13,274 bases of DNA, taken from positions 1 to 13,274 of the forward strand of contig JASHYU010000199.1 in NCBI GenBank assembly GCA_030042855.1, written 5' to 3'. Below are positions 12,683 through 13,274 of this stretch, piece after piece. The notes under the pieces were generated by a model. That model had not been told where the DNA came from. It ran no database searches and was given only the letters and a program-made list of their open reading frames with translations. The position numbers and the translations under genes are program-made. Source of the stretch: Thermoplasmata archaeon (GTDB taxonomy: Archaea; Thermoplasmatota; Thermoplasmata; UBA184). Each line of letters opens with the position of its first letter. Positions within the stretch are counted from its first letter, which is position 1.

Positions 12683-13128
12683 CGCCGGGGGGCCGCCGGG
12701 GTCGGCGCACCGGTGCGATGGTGCGCATCGCCCGAACCCGGGTCTCCGACCTGTTCGCGCTGGCGGAGCGCGCGGCGGCGGGGGGTGAGTTCGCGCTCGC
12801 CGATCGCTACGTGCGGCTCGCGCGCCGGATCGGGATGCGCTACAATGTCCGAGTACCGACCGCGTACCGCGACCTCTACTGCCGGGGGTGCTCGTCGTTC
12901 TGGCTCGAAGGCCGCAGCGTCCGCACGCGCCTGCGCGGACATCGCCGGGTGCGGACGTGCCTTCGGTGTGGCGCCACGCGGAGGCTCGGGTTCAAGGAGA
13001 CCTTCCCGCCCGGCGCCACGGCCCCGTGGACCTCGCCGTCCCCGGTTCCGAGAAAGGACGAGGCGCTCACGGGCGCGCTCGAAGAAGCGGCCGAGACCGG
13101 CTCTGACGAGGAGTCGGAAGAGGAATAA
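12679..13128 (+). CDS. rnp4: RNase P protein component 4 (Rpp21/Rpr2 family)
   Basis: A 149-residue zinc protein of the Rpp21/Rnp4 family, a subunit of archaeal RNase P, which removes 5' leaders from pre-tRNA. The helical part ADRYVRLARRIGMRYNVRVP (41-60) is the family's best signature (A-D-R-Y-V-x-L-A-R-K-I-x-M-K-Y-x-V-R-x-P). The zinc ribbon follows, with ligands Cys68, Cys71, Cys94 and Cys97. The C-terminus is strongly acidic (GSDEESEEE). I chose ATG 12679, which overlaps the upstream stop; ATG 12718 would drop 13 Arg/Gly-rich residues and cannot be excluded. The frame extends upstream to 12253 only as a shadow of the zinc-ribbon gene. The stop codon is 27 nt before tRNA-Leu(CAA), with no promoter in between, so the mRNA may also carry a tRNA that the enzyme itself processes. 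Confidence 0.93.
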   Translation: MTPGGRRGRRTGAMVRIARTRVSDLFALAERAAAGGEFALADRYVRLARRIGMRYNVRVPTAYRDLYCRGCSSFWLEGRSVRTRLRGHRRVRTCLRCGATRRLGFKETFPPGATAPWTSPSPVPRKDEALTGALEEAAETGSDEESEEE

Positions 13129-13155
13129 CCCTCATCGACTCCTCGCCTCAGTCGA

Positions 13156-13238
13156 GCCGGGGTGGCCGAGCGGCCAAAGGCGGCAGACTCAAGATCTGCT
13201 CTCGCAGGAGTTCCCAGGTTCGAATCCTGGCCCCGGCA
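13156..13238 (+). tRNA. tRNA-Leu (anticodon CAA)
   Basis: An uninterrupted 83-nt class II tRNA. The acceptor stem GCCGGGG pairs with CCCCGGC and the discriminator is A. The anticodon stem GCAGA/TCTGC has loop CTCAAGA, anticodon CAA, which reads TTG. The long variable arm is present, and the T-arm is CCAGG-TTCGAAT-CCTGG. CCA is not encoded. Unlike tRNA-Leu(TAG) in this window it has no intron, so its D- and T-arms serve as a local reference for the interrupted gene. No TATA box is seen in the 27 nt after rnp4. Confidence 0.97.
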
Positions 13239-13244
13239 GCTTTC

Positions 13245-13263
13245 CGTCTAGATACACTAGACG
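13245..13263 (+). repeat. Perfect 7-bp hairpin downstream of tRNA-Leu(CAA)
   Basis: CGTCTAG (13245-13251) and CTAGACG (13257-13263) are exact reverse complements around loop ATACA, 6 nt past the tRNA end and less GC-rich than the surroundings. There is no T-run within the window after it. It may be a processing or termination signal, or belong to a feature beyond the window edge. Confidence 0.5.
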
Positions 13264-13274
13264 AACTCCCTCAG

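Overview
The window is archaeal chromosomal DNA of very high G+C. Evidence for Archaea: an archaeal-type glutamyl-tRNA synthetase, a DhnA-type class I fructose-bisphosphate aldolase, the Tsr3 rRNA modification enzyme, RNase P protein Rpp21/Rnp4, tRNA genes without encoded CCA, tRNA introns with bulge-helix-bulge (BHB) splice motifs, and TATA-like boxes about 25-30 bp before tRNA 5' ends and some start codons. The synthetase variant (HIGS in place of HIGH) recalls Thermoplasmata, so a high-GC Thermoplasmatota lineage is my best guess; no marker here proves it. Genes are packed tightly, and no stretch over 300 bases lacks a gene.

Layout. (1) 1-850: tRNA-Ala(CGC) and a flavin reductase-like protein, both on the minus strand. 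(2) 850-4158, minus strand: an ABC importer of the nitrate/sulfonate/taurine type, with a double permease in one chain, an ATPase, and a separate AAA-associated C-terminal domain protein; no binding protein is present. (3) 4295-5501, plus strand: tRNA-Gln(CTG) and tRNA-Leu(TAG) in tandem, both interrupted by introns at non-canonical positions, then a PPP-type phosphatase. (4) 5542-6985, minus strand: aldolase followed by overlapping tsr3. (5) 7129-8013, plus strand: a CDF-type transporter with an altered metal site, convergent with an MFS transporter. (6) 7994-12262, minus strand: MFS transporter, VOC protein, gltX, and a RuvX/YqgF-like predicted nuclease. (7) 12305-13238, plus strand: a double zinc ribbon protein, rnp4 and tRNA-Leu(CAA).

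The theme of the window is tRNA and ribosome biology: four tRNAs, an RNase P subunit whose gene sits 27 nt before a tRNA, GluRS (which in Archaea normally also charges tRNA-Gln for the amidotransferase route), and Tsr3. The most notable content is the pair of neighbouring tRNA genes at 4295-4576. Together they carry three small introns, two at the same T-loop site (59/60) and one in a D-loop (about 21/22), each with a drawable BHB fold. A standard tRNA scan could easily miss both genes. I see no mobile element, CRISPR array or rRNA.
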